A stretch of DNA of 64,000 nt, taken from assembly GCA_038757945.1 (NCBI GenBank), contig JBCDGJ010000003.1:1-64000 (forward strand), read 5' to 3'. This DNA comes from CALHVX01 sp038757945 (GTDB taxonomy: Bacteria; Pseudomonadota; Gammaproteobacteria; Pseudomonadales; Azotimanducaceae). Every line of letters begins with the position of its first letter. Position 1 is the stretch's first letter. Shown here piece after piece: positions 17,051 through 26,084 of this stretch. The position numbers and the translations under genes are program-made. Under the pieces are notes generated by a model, which saw only the letters and a list, made by a program, of their open reading frames with translations, made no database searches and was not told the DNA's origin.

Positions 17051-19306
17051 TCAACTGAGACGAATCGGCAGATCCCTAACCCGCTTGCCGCTTGCGGCGA
17101 AGACCGCATTGCCGATGGCTGGCGGCACCGCGATCAGCGGCGGTTCGCCGAGGCCCGTTGGCGCTTCGGTGCTTGCCATGAACTTGAGGTCGAGCTCGGG
17201 CACGTCCGCCATACGCAGCGGCCGGTAGCCGTCGAGGTTGCGATCTTTGACGTGCCCGTTGTCAAACTCGGTGCCTTCGTGCAGCGCGATGCTCACGCCC
17301 CAGAGGGTTGCACCCTCGGCCTGCGCCAGGGCGCCGTCCGGGTGAACGGCGGTACCGCAATCGATGGTCTGCCAAAGTTTCTTCACTTTGACCTGGTCGC
17401 CGTTGACCGCCACATGGGCAACACAGGCGGTCCAGGTCGGCATCGCCCGCTCCTGGCCGTGAGCGACGGCGACGCCAAGCCCTTCGCCCTCGGGTAACGT
17501 TCCGCCCCAGCCCGACCGCTCGCGGACATCCTCAAGTACGGCGGCAAGACGGCTGGCACCGCCAACCTGCAGCGGTGCGGAACCGGCGTTCCGGCCTTCG
17601 GCGTCCAGCAGTTCGAGGCGCAGCGCGATCGGGTCCTGCCCGGTCTTTGCGGCGATCTCGTCCATGAAGCTCTCTACCCCCCAGGCGATCCAGCCGGGAC
17701 CGACGGCCCGCCACCAGCCCGGGAGAAAGGTCTCCTGAGCGAGCGTGTTGTTGATCGCGCGGACGCGCTGGTTCGGGATCGAGTACCAGTGATCGGCGCC
17801 GTTGATCGCGAAGCCATCGAACTTGCCGTTCCCGTCTACCCCGTCACCCATGAAGCCCGGCGCCATGGCCAGCGTCGGCCAGCCGGCCGCGGCGGCATGA
17901 TCCAGGGTGTTGAGCTTGCCGCTGGCATCGAAGCCGGCGCTGAGCTTGGCGACCGAAGGCGAACGGACGCAGTCGAACAGGCTGTCGGCCGGCCGGGTCA
18001 TGACCAGCTTGACCGGTTTGCCGAGTTGCCGCGCAGCATGCGCGGCGGGGATCATCTGGTCGCCAAACAGCCGGCGGCCGAAACCGCCCCCCAGATAGTA
18101 GGTGTGGAGGATGATGTCCTCCTCCGCCATGGCCAGGGACTTAGCCAGCACGGGAATGATCAGGGATTGCCACTGGTTGCCGGCATGCACGTGGCACTGG
18201 CCGTCGCGAAATTCCACCAGCGCGTTCTGCGGTTCCAGGGTGAAGTGCAGGGCCGTGCTGGTCCGGTAGGTGGCAGACAGTGCATCCGATGCCTCTGCCA
18301 GTGCGGCGGGTGCATCACCCTCGCTCACGAACAGCACGCCGGCGTCGTCGTCGTTGACCAGCCGTTCTCCCTCGGCCAGCAGATCAGCTTCGCTGACAGC
18401 GGCGGTTTTGCCGGGCTCCCAATCAACGCTGATGGCCTCTGCAGCTTTCATGGCGGCCGGAAAGCTGTCCGCAATCGCGAGCACCATGCCTTCGACATAG
18501 CCGCTCGGGTCATCGATGGTCAGAGCCTGCTGGTAGCCGGCAACGGCTTTCGCGGCGCTGTCGTCGACCTGCTTCACCGAGCTGCCGTAGCGGGTTGGTG
18601 CAATGATGGGGTGGGCGTAGACCATTCCCGGCAGTTCGACATCCAGCCCGTATTTGGCGGTGCCGGTGGATTTCTCTGGAATGTCGCGGGCATCGGTTGC
18701 TTTGCCGATCAGATCCCGATCTGCGGCAGCCTTGATCGGCAGTGCCGCCAGCTCTTTGTCGGTAAAGCTGCGGTTGACGTCACCGCGGGAAACGATCTCT
18801 GCAAAGGTAAGGGACTGGCCCGTCCCGCTGACCGTTCCGTTCCGCGCTGTGAGCGTGCTGGCGTCGACGCCCAGCAGCTTCGCTGCGGCGTCGATCAGCA
18901 CGGTGCGGCCGGCCGCGCCGGCCTGGGACAGAGCGTTGAAGCTGGTGACGACAGACCAGGAGCCGCCGGTCACCATGTAGCCCCACTTCGGATCGCTGTC
19001 GACGTGGGTCAGCGTGACCCGGCTCCAGTCGGCGCCGAGCTCATCGGCAACAATCCGCGCGAGCGCAGTGCCGACATGCTGGCCCATCTCCGCTTTCGCG
19101 ATATTGACGACTACGTCGCCGGCATTGCTGACCTCGAGCCAGACCGCGGGCGAGAATGAGGTGCTGCCGCCGGTGCTGGCGACTTCCTCGATGGCCTGCT
19201 CACCGCTGCAGCCGGGGAGCACCAGGCCAAGCCCCATGACCAGGCCGGTGCTGGCCGTACCAGCAAGAAAGCTGCGACGGTTCAGGGTGTGTTCGGAACG
19301 TTTCAT
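17051..19306 (-). CDS. iorB: Molybdopterin-binding subunit of xanthine-dehydrogenase-type oxidoreductase (IorB-like)
   Basis: A 751-residue large subunit. The start at 19306 is chosen because it overlaps the iorA stop by ATGA and gives a twin-arginine signal (LNRRSFLAG) with a lipobox-like VLPGCSG (Cys33). The open frame extends upstream but only through iorA in another frame. Molybdenum-cofactor segments include YYLGGGFGRRL, FTLEPQNALVEF, and near the C-terminus PTGLGEPPLIAVPPAIGNAV. The length and the two-gene arrangement match isoquinoline 1-oxidoreductase and related periplasmic aldehyde/N-heterocycle oxidoreductases. A Tat signal fits assembly in the cytoplasm before export. Substrate unknown. 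Confidence 0.88.
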   Translation of the reverse strand: MKRSEHTLNRRSFLAGTASTGLVMGLGLVLPGCSGEQAIEEVASTGGSTSFSPAVWLEVSNAGDVVVNIAKAEMGQHVGTALARIVADELGADWSRVTLTHVDSDPKWGYMVTGGSWSVVTSFNALSQAGAAGRTVLIDAAAKLLGVDASTLTARNGTVSGTGQSLTFAEIVSRGDVNRSFTDKELAALPIKAAADRDLIGKATDARDIPEKSTGTAKYGLDVELPGMVYAHPIIAPTRYGSSVKQVDDSAAKAVAGYQQALTIDDPSGYVEGMVLAIADSFPAAMKAAEAISVDWEPGKTAAVSEADLLAEGERLVNDDDAGVLFVSEGDAPAALAEASDALSATYRTSTALHFTLEPQNALVEFRDGQCHVHAGNQWQSLIIPVLAKSLAMAEEDIILHTYYLGGGFGRRLFGDQMIPAAHAARQLGKPVKLVMTRPADSLFDCVRSPSVAKLSAGFDASGKLNTLDHAAAAGWPTLAMAPGFMGDGVDGNGKFDGFAINGADHWYSIPNQRVRAINNTLAQETFLPGWWRAVGPGWIAWGVESFMDEIAAKTGQDPIALRLELLDAEGRNAGSAPLQVGGASRLAAVLEDVRERSGWGGTLPEGEGLGVAVAHGQERAMPTWTACVAHVAVNGDQVKVKKLWQTIDCGTAVHPDGALAQAEGATLWGVSIALHEGTEFDNGHVKDRNLDGYRPLRMADVPELDLKFMASTEAPTGLGEPPLIAVPPAIGNAVFAASGKRVRDLPIRLS

Positions 19307-19764
19307 GAGCTGGCCTCCGTGCTGCTGGCCGCCTTGATGGCTTTGTGTATGCGCACGTAGGCCATACAGCGGCACAGGTTCCCGGTCATGTGCTCGGTGA
19401 TCTCGGCATCTGAAGGAGAGGGGTTGGCCCGAAGGAGCGCTTCCGCTGTGACGATCTGTCCGGACTGGCAGTAGCCGCACTGCGGTACCTGGGCCTCGAC
19501 CCAGGCGGTTTTCAGGGCTTCGCCCTCCGGCGTGGACAAGCCCTCGATGGTGGTGATCTCTGCTCCCCCTGCCGCGCTGACCGGCGTGACGCACGAACGC
19601 AGCGGCGTGCCGTTGAGCTGCACCGTGCAGGCCCCGCACTGGGCAATGCCGCAGCCGAACTTCGTGCCCTTCTGCTTCAGCTCATCGCGCAGTACCCAGA
19701 GCAGGGGTGTGTCCCCGGGACTCTCGGTGCTCACCGCCTTACCGTTCAACGTGAACTCGATCAT
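19303..19764 (-). CDS. iorA: (2Fe-2S)-binding subunit of molybdenum oxidoreductase (IorA-like)
   Basis: A 153-residue small subunit with both [2Fe-2S] clusters of the family. The N-terminal plant-ferredoxin type is FGCGIAQCGACTV with a fourth Cys in LRSC, and the C-terminal type is CGYCQSGQ followed by GNLCRCM. It passes electrons from the molybdenum site in the large subunit to an acceptor, often a cytochrome. First gene of a two-gene operon with 4-bp overlap to iorB. It is transcribed away from the P450 gene, with the 14-bp iterons at 19939-19980 between them. Confidence 0.93.
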   Translation of the reverse strand: MIEFTLNGKAVSTESPGDTPLLWVLRDELKQKGTKFGCGIAQCGACTVQLNGTPLRSCVTPVSAAGGAEITTIEGLSTPEGEALKTAWVEAQVPQCGYCQSGQIVTAEALLRANPSPSDAEITEHMTGNLCRCMAYVRIHKAIKAASSTEASS

Positions 19765-20072
19765 GGATCCCCCTTTGCTGAGCCGCAGCCGGCGGCGCTG
19801 TCCTTGCGTATCGCGTTGCCGCCAATCTTAGGGAAGGGGCGGAATGATGACCACATATGATCGACCGCCGCCGGCGCTGGTCAAGGGTCTGCTGCCGTCG
19901 TTGACCGTGAAGATCCTGGGCGTTGATGACACCTGTACTGGCTTGGCCGAAATGGCTTGGCCGAAATGGCTCGGCCGGAATGGAACAGGTAGCCGCCAGT
20001 GGCCGGGCAAAACGCTTTGCCTGCCGTTGCGCCCTGGCGCAAGATCGAAGGGCTGCAGCGGAGGGGACGATC
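19765..20072. other. Divergent intergenic region, iorAB / P450
   Basis: A 308-bp stretch without a convincing gene. It should hold the promoters for iorAB (leftward) and the P450 (rightward). Its one clear structure is the three-copy 14-bp iteron at 19939-19980. An open frame in the P450 reading frame crosses part of it but has no family-like content. Confidence 0.5.
19939..19980. repeat. Three 14-bp direct repeats upstream of P450
   Basis: Three head-to-tail copies of TGGCTTGGCCGAAA; copies one and two are identical and copy three reads TGGCTCGGCCGGAA, followed by a partial fourth TGGA. Each unit contains the palindromic core GGCC. They lie about 90 bp before the P450 start and 170 bp before the divergent iorA start, so they could be an operator array. 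They could also be slippage-derived repeats without function. Confidence 0.6.
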
Positions 20073-21311
20073 ATGGCGGAAAGCGGTCAGATACCAGCAG
20101 CGCCCGCAATCGACCTGGCGGCGGGGGTCGATGTCAGCGACGCGCAGCTGATGCAGAGTGATCAGCACTGGGAGGTCTTCGCTCGCCTGCGGCGTGAGGA
20201 TCCGGTGCACCGTGCCGAGAGCAAGCTCTTCGGACCCTTCTGGTCGATCACGAAGTTCAACGACATCATGGCGATGGAGAAGAACGTCCAGGATTTTTCC
20301 TCGGATGCAGGCATTACGCTGCTCGACCGTCCGGAGGACTTCGCGCTCGTCAACTTCATCGGCATGGACCCACCCAGGCACGACCTGCAACGCAAAACCG
20401 TGCAGGGGGTGGTCGCACCGATGAATCTGGCCAATCTGGAATCGACGATTCGACAGCGCGCATCAGCGATCCTGGATGCGCTGCCGCTTGGTGAGCGCTT
20501 CAACTGGGTGGAGCAGGTCTCCGTCGAGCTCACCACGCAGATGCTGGCCACGATTTTCGATTTCCCCTTCGAGGATCGGCACAAGCTGCCGTACTGGTCG
20601 GACATGGCAACGTCTTCGGAAATGGCCGGTGGCCCCACCCCGGAGTCGGCCCGTCGCGCGGCGCTGATGGAGTGCCTCGAGTATTTCACCGAACTCAAGC
20701 GGAAGCGGGCCAACGAGCCGCTGAAGCCCGATCTGCTCAGCATGCTGGCGCACGGCAGAGACACGCAGAACCTGCCGCCGCTTGCGTTTCTTGGTAACCT
20801 GGTGCTGCTGATCGTTGGCGGCAACGATACGACCCGGAACTCTATTTCCGGTGGCGTGCTAGCACTGAACCTGTTTCCTGCCGAGTACGACAAGCTCCGG
20901 GCGCGGCCTGAGCTCATCCCGAGCATGGTGTCGGAGATTATTCGCTGGCAGACGCCGCTGGCTTACATGCGGCGCACGGCGACCCGTGATCTCGAGTTCG
21001 GCGGCAAGCGCATGCGTGCCGGCGATAAGATCGCCATGTGGTATGTCTCCGGCAACCGCGATGATGAGGTCATTGCCGACCCCGATACTTTTATTATCGA
21101 TCGGCCCAACGTCCGGCACCACCTGTCCTTTGGCTTCGGCATTCATCGCTGCATGGGCAACCGGCTGGCGGAAATGCAGCTGCGCGTGCTGTGGGAGGAA
21201 ATCATGCAGCGCTTCGATCGGGTCGAAGTGGTCGGCGATCCGGTTCGCGTGCAGTCGAGCTTCGTGCGCGGTTATTCTGAGTTGCCGGTGGTGCTGCACC
21301 CGCGGACGTAG
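20073..21311 (+). CDS. Cytochrome P450
   Basis: A 412-residue soluble class I P450. ATG at 20073 is preceded by GGAGGGGA. Family landmarks are all visible: the I-helix LLIVGGNDTTRNSI with acidic-Thr pair, the K-helix ExxR in SEIIRWQTP, and the heme loop FGFGIHRCMGNRLAEMQ with the proximal Cys. The general look (TPLAYMRRTATRD after the ExxR) resembles CYP families acting on steroids, terpenes and alkyl chains in proteobacteria and actinobacteria. No ferredoxin or reductase gene is adjacent. Transcribed opposite to iorAB. Confidence 0.94.
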   Translation: MAESGQIPAAPAIDLAAGVDVSDAQLMQSDQHWEVFARLRREDPVHRAESKLFGPFWSITKFNDIMAMEKNVQDFSSDAGITLLDRPEDFALVNFIGMDPPRHDLQRKTVQGVVAPMNLANLESTIRQRASAILDALPLGERFNWVEQVSVELTTQMLATIFDFPFEDRHKLPYWSDMATSSEMAGGPTPESARRAALMECLEYFTELKRKRANEPLKPDLLSMLAHGRDTQNLPPLAFLGNLVLLIVGGNDTTRNSISGGVLALNLFPAEYDKLRARPELIPSMVSEIIRWQTPLAYMRRTATRDLEFGGKRMRAGDKIAMWYVSGNRDDEVIADPDTFIIDRPNVRHHLSFGFGIHRCMGNRLAEMQLRVLWEEIMQRFDRVEVVGDPVRVQSSFVRGYSELPVVLHPRT

Positions 21312-21378
21312 TTGGCCGTTGCGCTTCGCTGTGGCGGCAGATGTTGTCGTGCGCACGTACACTGTTGAGGTCTGATCG

Positions 21379-22122
21379 CTGAAAGCATATTGGAACTGGG
21401 TTCGGCTGGGTTGGTATGACCTGCTGCTGGCCTACCGGCGTACCTATCTTGGTCCGCTTTGGCCGAGCGCACAGCTAGTGCTGTGGGCATTCGGCCTGGG
21501 CATTGCTTTTCGGCCGTTTCATCAGGGGCACGTGGAGTACGTGCCCTACCTCGTTGCCGGTTTGTCCGTCTGGAACTTCCTGAGCGGAGCAATCACCTCT
21601 GGGGCCTCCGTCTTCACCGCCAATGCTGGCATCATTCTCAATACACCAACACTGCCCATGCAGCACGTCGTCCGGCTGTGGACCAACCTCAACCTCCGTT
21701 TCGTACTGCAGCTGATCGTGTTTGTCCCGGTTGCCCTGTACTACGATATGCTCGCAGACGTTCGCTGGTCCGGTGCCGTGCTGGGGCTGGTTGTGATGTC
21801 GCTCATTGCCATGCCGATGATTCTGCTTGCGGGCATTGCGAACACTTATCTGCGGGATGTCGAACCGATGATCGCCGTTGTCATGCGGTTCTTTTTTTTC
21901 ATAACGCCGGTTTTCTGGATTCCGGTGGGAGATCGGTTGCAGACCCTACTCGTTCAGTTCAACCCGTTCTTCTATCTGCTGGAACTGCTTCGACGGCCCC
22001 TGCTCGGGGCAACCGTCGAGAGCGCAACCCTGGCGCTCTGTCTGCTGCTGCTGCTGTGCGTGCTCGCGGCCGCCTTTGGACTGCTTAAGGTAACCCGAAC
22101 CCGGCTGGCTGTATGGTTGTGA
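21379..22122 (+). CDS. ABC-2 type polysaccharide exporter permease (Wzm-like), CTG start proposed
   Basis: An integral membrane protein of about 247 residues with six hydrophobic helices, typical of O-antigen/teichoic-acid exporter permeases (AYRRTYLGPLWPSAQLVLWA near the N-terminus, FFFFITPVFWIPVGDRL late). The first GTG in frame (21478) lies inside this conserved start and would delete the N-terminal amphipathic region. In-frame codons upstream to the stop at 21373 contain no ATG, GTG or TTG, but CTG at 21379 with TTGAGGT upstream would give the N-terminus LKAYWNWVRLGWYDLLLAYR. The following ATPase gene overlaps by 10 bp. Family assignment is firm, start is inference. Confidence 0.85.
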   Translation: MKAYWNWVRLGWYDLLLAYRRTYLGPLWPSAQLVLWAFGLGIAFRPFHQGHVEYVPYLVAGLSVWNFLSGAITSGASVFTANAGIILNTPTLPMQHVVRLWTNLNLRFVLQLIVFVPVALYYDMLADVRWSGAVLGLVVMSLIAMPMILLAGIANTYLRDVEPMIAVVMRFFFFITPVFWIPVGDRLQTLLVQFNPFFYLLELLRRPLLGATVESATLALCLLLLLCVLAAAFGLLKVTRTRLAVWL

Positions 22123-22913
22123 GTGAGACGGGACCAGCCGTGCGGCTAGAGCATCTGACGCTCGATCTGCCGGCCGCCAGAACCGTTGCGGACGTGTCTG
22201 CAGCGGCCGGAGAGCTGGGCGGGCGTCTCACCCGATCCGGTTCCCGGGTCACCGGTGTTCGGGTGCTGGACGATGTTTCGCTTGCGATCGGCCCGGGTAC
22301 GTGCGTCGGCGTCATCGGCTTGAACGGGTCGGGGAAGAGCAGCCTGCTGCGGGTGATCGCAGGTATCTACACGCCCACGTCCGGCACCTCCCGGGTCAGC
22401 GGGCGAGTGGCCACACTGTTTTCCAACCAGCTTGGCATGAATCCCAATGCGACCGGTGCGGAGAACGTACGGTTGCTGTCGCTGCTGCTGGGGCTGGACC
22501 AGTCCGGCGTCGATGCGCTGATCGACGACGTTGCTACCTTCAGCGAACTCGAAGAGTTTATGCAGCTGCCGGTGCGCACCTATTCTGCGGGCATGCGAAC
22601 CCGGATCGGCTTCGGCGTCGCGACCAGCGTGCAGCCGGACGTGCTGCTGATCGACGAGGTTTTCGGCACCGGCGATCAGTCATTCGTACACAAGGCTAGA
22701 GCCCGGCTCGAGCAGCTCATCGCGCGCTCGGGTGTCGTTGTCCTCTCGAGTCACTCCGCGGAGCTGATGAGCGCCTATGCCTCGCAGCTCGTCTGGATGC
22801 ATCGAGGTCAGGTCCGCAGGTTCGGACCCTTACCGGAGGTGCTGCATGAGTACCACCGCTACATCCGCGAAACGAGGCAGGCGCGGCAGGGAGCTGGGAC
22901 CAGGCTCCGCTGA
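22113..22913 (+). CDS. ABC polysaccharide exporter ATP-binding protein (Wzt-like)
   Basis: A 266-residue ATPase with Walker A GLNGSGKSSLLRVI, Q-loop region in LFSNQLGMNPN, signature YSAGMRTRIGF, Walker B VLLIDEVFGTGD and switch His in LSSHSAEL. This is the Wzt/TagH type that energises export of O-antigen, capsule or teichoic-acid-like polymers, paired with the permease it overlaps. It lacks the extra C-terminal carbohydrate-binding domain of E. coli O9a Wzt, so export probably does not depend on recognising a chain-terminal modification through this protein. It marks the start of the glycan island. Confidence 0.93.
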   Translation: MVVSETGPAVRLEHLTLDLPAARTVADVSAAAGELGGRLTRSGSRVTGVRVLDDVSLAIGPGTCVGVIGLNGSGKSSLLRVIAGIYTPTSGTSRVSGRVATLFSNQLGMNPNATGAENVRLLSLLLGLDQSGVDALIDDVATFSELEEFMQLPVRTYSAGMRTRIGFGVATSVQPDVLLIDEVFGTGDQSFVHKARARLEQLIARSGVVVLSSHSAELMSAYASQLVWMHRGQVRRFGPLPEVLHEYHRYIRETRQARQGAGTRLR

Positions 22914-23298
22914 CCGATCAGCCTGCAAGCTTCGAGAGATTGGGCTGCCGAGAGGGGGCGCTCCAGGGTCAGGCAACGCAAGCTGCGGCCTGGTCCTGTA
23001 GGCCTTCACCGTGCCAAACCCGCCAGGGTTGAGCGGCTTGGAGAATCCACTGTGTAGTCGTGCCTGACCTCTTCTCGTTCTGAGCCTACGTCCTGATCTG
23101 TTAGCCTTTGCGGTAGCGGATCAAGCAAATGCGTACTTCGTCGCCGTGCCGTTTTCCACTACCTTCAAAATCGGGACGATCTGCTCTTCCGTAAAGCGCT
23201 GCGTCGTGATTCCCTCCAAGTAGGAATCCGAACCTACCCTCGGATCCAGTTCTGCAGGGGCGAGCCGAACTGACCCTCAGATTCAAACGGAGCGATCC
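22914..23298. other. Intergenic region, nothing recognised
   Basis: A 385-bp gap between the Wzt-like ATPase and the methyltransferase. Short frames are present but none has family-like content, and I see no clear hairpin terminator with a T-run. Confidence 0.4.
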
Positions 23299-24051
23299 AT
23301 GCGTCAGCTAGAGACATTCGTCGCCCTTGCGGCAGACTTGGACGGGTGGTTCAACCCGCACTCGCAGGCCACCTGGGACCTGCTGCTGTGTTTTCAAAGA
23401 GAGCAGAACATCAGAGGCAATCTGTTTGAGATCGGCGTGCACGGCGGCAAATCCGCAGCTCTTTCTACGCTTCACAGAGCCGCGGACGAATGGCATGTGT
23501 ATTGCGACAAAGTGCTGCAATCCGGAGCGCGGGGTCTCCTCGAAGGAATGAACCCGGACCGGTCGAGATTCATCGAGAAGGACAGCACGCTGCTACGCGT
23601 CGAGCGGGACTTTGACGGAATCGAGCCGATATTCAGGTGGGTGCACATAGACGGACACCATTCGGCGAGCGTTGTGGCCAGAGATCTGCAGCTCGCCGAT
23701 CAGGTTCTTGCAACCGACGGTATCCTGGTGGTCGATGATTTTTTCTCAGTACGCTATCCGCAGATCACGGCATCGTTGTTTCAGTACCAGCAGTCGCATC
23801 CCTTTTCGTTCCAGCCTTTGCTGGTTGGCTTTAACAAGGGCTACTTTACGCGACCGCTCGCGGCACGACGCTATCGCGAATACCTGAGAGATCGTTTCTA
23901 CGATGAAATGACCAGTAGCGGATACCCCCGTATCTGCATCTTCAAGAGCACAACTCCAGAAGACTATAATTGCTTTGGATTCGCTTCCGCGGGAGCGGGC
24001 GAGGGTGGGTATTTCGGTCTCGATTCTGATCCTTCGGAGATCCTGATCTGA
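23299..24051 (+). CDS. Class I SAM-dependent methyltransferase
   Basis: A 250-residue protein of the methyltransferase-24 type often found in surface-polysaccharide clusters. The SAM-binding start is NLFEIGVHGGKSAALSTL (residues 40-57), followed by WVHIDGHHSASVVARDL, where the Asp-Gly-x-His motif is typical, and GILVVDDFF. It probably O-methylates a sugar or sugar nucleotide. It stands alone, 385 bp after the exporter ATPase, on the same strand. Acceptor unknown. Confidence 0.8.
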   Translation: MRQLETFVALAADLDGWFNPHSQATWDLLLCFQREQNIRGNLFEIGVHGGKSAALSTLHRAADEWHVYCDKVLQSGARGLLEGMNPDRSRFIEKDSTLLRVERDFDGIEPIFRWVHIDGHHSASVVARDLQLADQVLATDGILVVDDFFSVRYPQITASLFQYQQSHPFSFQPLLVGFNKGYFTRPLAARRYREYLRDRFYDEMTSSGYPRICIFKSTTPEDYNCFGFASAGAGEGGYFGLDSDPSEILI

Positions 24052-24343
24052 CAACGGTCGAAGTCGTTGTCCCAGAGCCAGGCTGGTAGCAGCGAGCGCC
24101 GAGCATGTGTTGTTTCTGGCTGGGGGCGTACCACATGGCGCACACCACTCGGCATTATGAGGCGAAGACCCCCCCCTGGATGCGCGGAAAGCGTGTGGAG
24201 AGCTGATCCCGTCGACTTTGTCAGACAAGTGGTCCGTGTCCGTCTGAGCGCTCAGAATTCGTCGAAAATCAGACATTTGCCGAGAATCTGAAGGACTTCC
24301 GCGGTAGATTTACGGCAATGCTGAAGTAACGCGCCGACGACCT

Positions 24344-26056
24344 ATGCTTACAAAGACGTTCACGCGGTTGGCCATCGCCTGCTGGATGGTTGCATTGCTC
24401 TCCGCCTGCGGCGGCGGAGGCGGTGGTGGCGGCGGCGGTGCGAGCTCCGGCGGCGGACAGGGGCAGCCTCCGGTTGCTACGCCTGCTCCCGGTCCCAGCG
24501 CGGCCGCGATTGGTCATGCCTCGCGCTTCGCGGCACAAGCCACCTTCGGGCTGCCATTCGACAAGCTCGAAGCACTCGCCGAGACATCGAGAGGCGAGTG
24601 GCTGGACGCGCAGTTCGAGCTGCCGGTCGGCTATCACCGGCCTGTTGTCGATGGCCTGATCGCCCGGCGTAACGCCGGTGAGTTCAGCGAGGTCGAGGAG
24701 GGGATCGAGCTGCTGGCGACCTTCCGTCGATACGCCTGGTGGGACCGGACGACCAGCAGCAGCGACGCGTTGCGGCAGCGCGTAGCGTTTGCACTGAGCG
24801 AGATATTCGTGGTCTCCGATACGGTCGACACACTGATCGTGAATCCCTACGCGCTGAGCACCTACTACGACGTGCTCCTCGACGGGAGCTTCGGCAGCTT
24901 TCGGGATCTGTTGCGTAACGTTGCCCTGCACCCCGCCATGGGCATCTACCTCAGCCACGTGAACAACCGCAAAGCCGACCCGGCTGCGAACATTTTTCCG
25001 GACGAGAACTTCGCCCGCGAAGTCATGCAGTTGTTCACCATCGGCCTGTTCGAGCTGAACCTGGATGGCAGCCGACGCCTCGATGCGAGCGGTGATCCGG
25101 TGCCGACCTACGACAATGACGACATCCGGGAATTCGCGAAGATCTTCACCGGGTTGTCCTATGCCGGCGCGGGTGCCTTCTTCGGCAACGAAGAACCATC
25201 CTTTCAGGCGCCCATGCAGATGTTTGATGCAGAGCATGAACCAGGCGAGAAGCGGCTGCTGAATGGCGTGGTTGTACCCGCGGGACAGTCGGGTATCGAT
25301 GACATCGAAGCTGCGCTAGACAATCTCTTTGCGCATCCGAATGTTGGCCCCTTCATCGGCCGCCAGCTCATCCAGCGCCTGGTGACGTCCAATCCGTCGC
25401 CGGCGTATGTCGAGCGGGTGGCAGGTGCATTCAACGACAACGGCAGCGGCGTCAGAGGCGACATGCGCGCGGTGGTTAGCGCCATTCTGCTTGACCCCGA
25501 AGCCGAAACGCCGTCGGCTACGCTCTCCGGTGGCAAGCTGCGCGAACCGGTAGTGCGCTTCGCGGCGCTGGTGCGTCAGCTGAATCCCCAGAGTGACAGC
25601 GGGCAGTTCTTCAACGGTGGTTACAGTGTGCAGAACCTGACGCGCCAGCACCCGCTGTCGTCACCGAGCGTCTTCAACTTCTTTCTGCCGGATCACTCCC
25701 CGGCGGGCACCCTGGCAGAGCAGTCGCTGGTTGCGCCGGAATTTCAGATCACCAACGCCACGACGATCGCGGGGATGACCAATCTCGTCGACTTCGCCGT
25801 CAATGGTGACTTCACTACCGACAGCAGCGAGATTTTCGGTGAGATCAGGCTCAACTACAGCGAGTTCATCGCGTTGGCAGGCGATCCTCCAGCTCTGGTC
25901 GAACGGTTGGACCTACTGTTTACCTACGGGGCCATGGCCGAAGGCACGAAAGCAGCCATCATCGAGATCGTTGCGGATATGGAAGGCGCAGAGCTGCGCG
26001 CAAAGACGGCTGTTTACCTGACCCTGATCTCGCCGGACTATGCGGTGCGCATCTAG
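24344..26056 (+). CDS. DUF1800 family lipoprotein
   Basis: A 570-residue exported protein. The N-terminal hydrophobic stretch ends in LLSACGGG, giving lipobox Cys22, followed by a ten-Gly run and a Pro-rich linker that would hold the domain away from the membrane. The DUF1800 body begins at about residue 55 with HASRFAAQATFG, continues WWDRTTSSSDALRQRVAFAL, and includes PDENFAREVMQLFTIGLFEL, a hallmark of the family. It is followed 28 bp later by the DUF1501 gene; the two families are almost always adjacent and work together in an unknown exported process. Confidence 0.92.
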   Translation: MLTKTFTRLAIACWMVALLSACGGGGGGGGGGASSGGGQGQPPVATPAPGPSAAAIGHASRFAAQATFGLPFDKLEALAETSRGEWLDAQFELPVGYHRPVVDGLIARRNAGEFSEVEEGIELLATFRRYAWWDRTTSSSDALRQRVAFALSEIFVVSDTVDTLIVNPYALSTYYDVLLDGSFGSFRDLLRNVALHPAMGIYLSHVNNRKADPAANIFPDENFAREVMQLFTIGLFELNLDGSRRLDASGDPVPTYDNDDIREFAKIFTGLSYAGAGAFFGNEEPSFQAPMQMFDAEHEPGEKRLLNGVVVPAGQSGIDDIEAALDNLFAHPNVGPFIGRQLIQRLVTSNPSPAYVERVAGAFNDNGSGVRGDMRAVVSAILLDPEAETPSATLSGGKLREPVVRFAALVRQLNPQSDSGQFFNGGYSVQNLTRQHPLSSPSVFNFFLPDHSPAGTLAEQSLVAPEFQITNATTIAGMTNLVDFAVNGDFTTDSSEIFGEIRLNYSEFIALAGDPPALVERLDLLFTYGAMAEGTKAAIIEIVADMEGAELRAKTAVYLTLISPDYAVRI

Positions 26057-26084
26057 GCCCCATGGACGATCGAGGACACTTCTC

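Noticed and set aside
19307..19639. Upstream extension of the molybdenum large subunit
   Set aside because: The frame is open but runs through iorA on the same strand in another phase and reads as low-complexity Arg/Gly/Ala sequence. The ATGA-coupled start at 19306 gives a proper Tat signal.
24404..24470. Poly-Gly/GGC run as a microsatellite or assembly artefact
   Set aside because: Gly-rich linkers directly after a lipobox Cys are common in DUF1800 lipoproteins, and the frame stays open across it.
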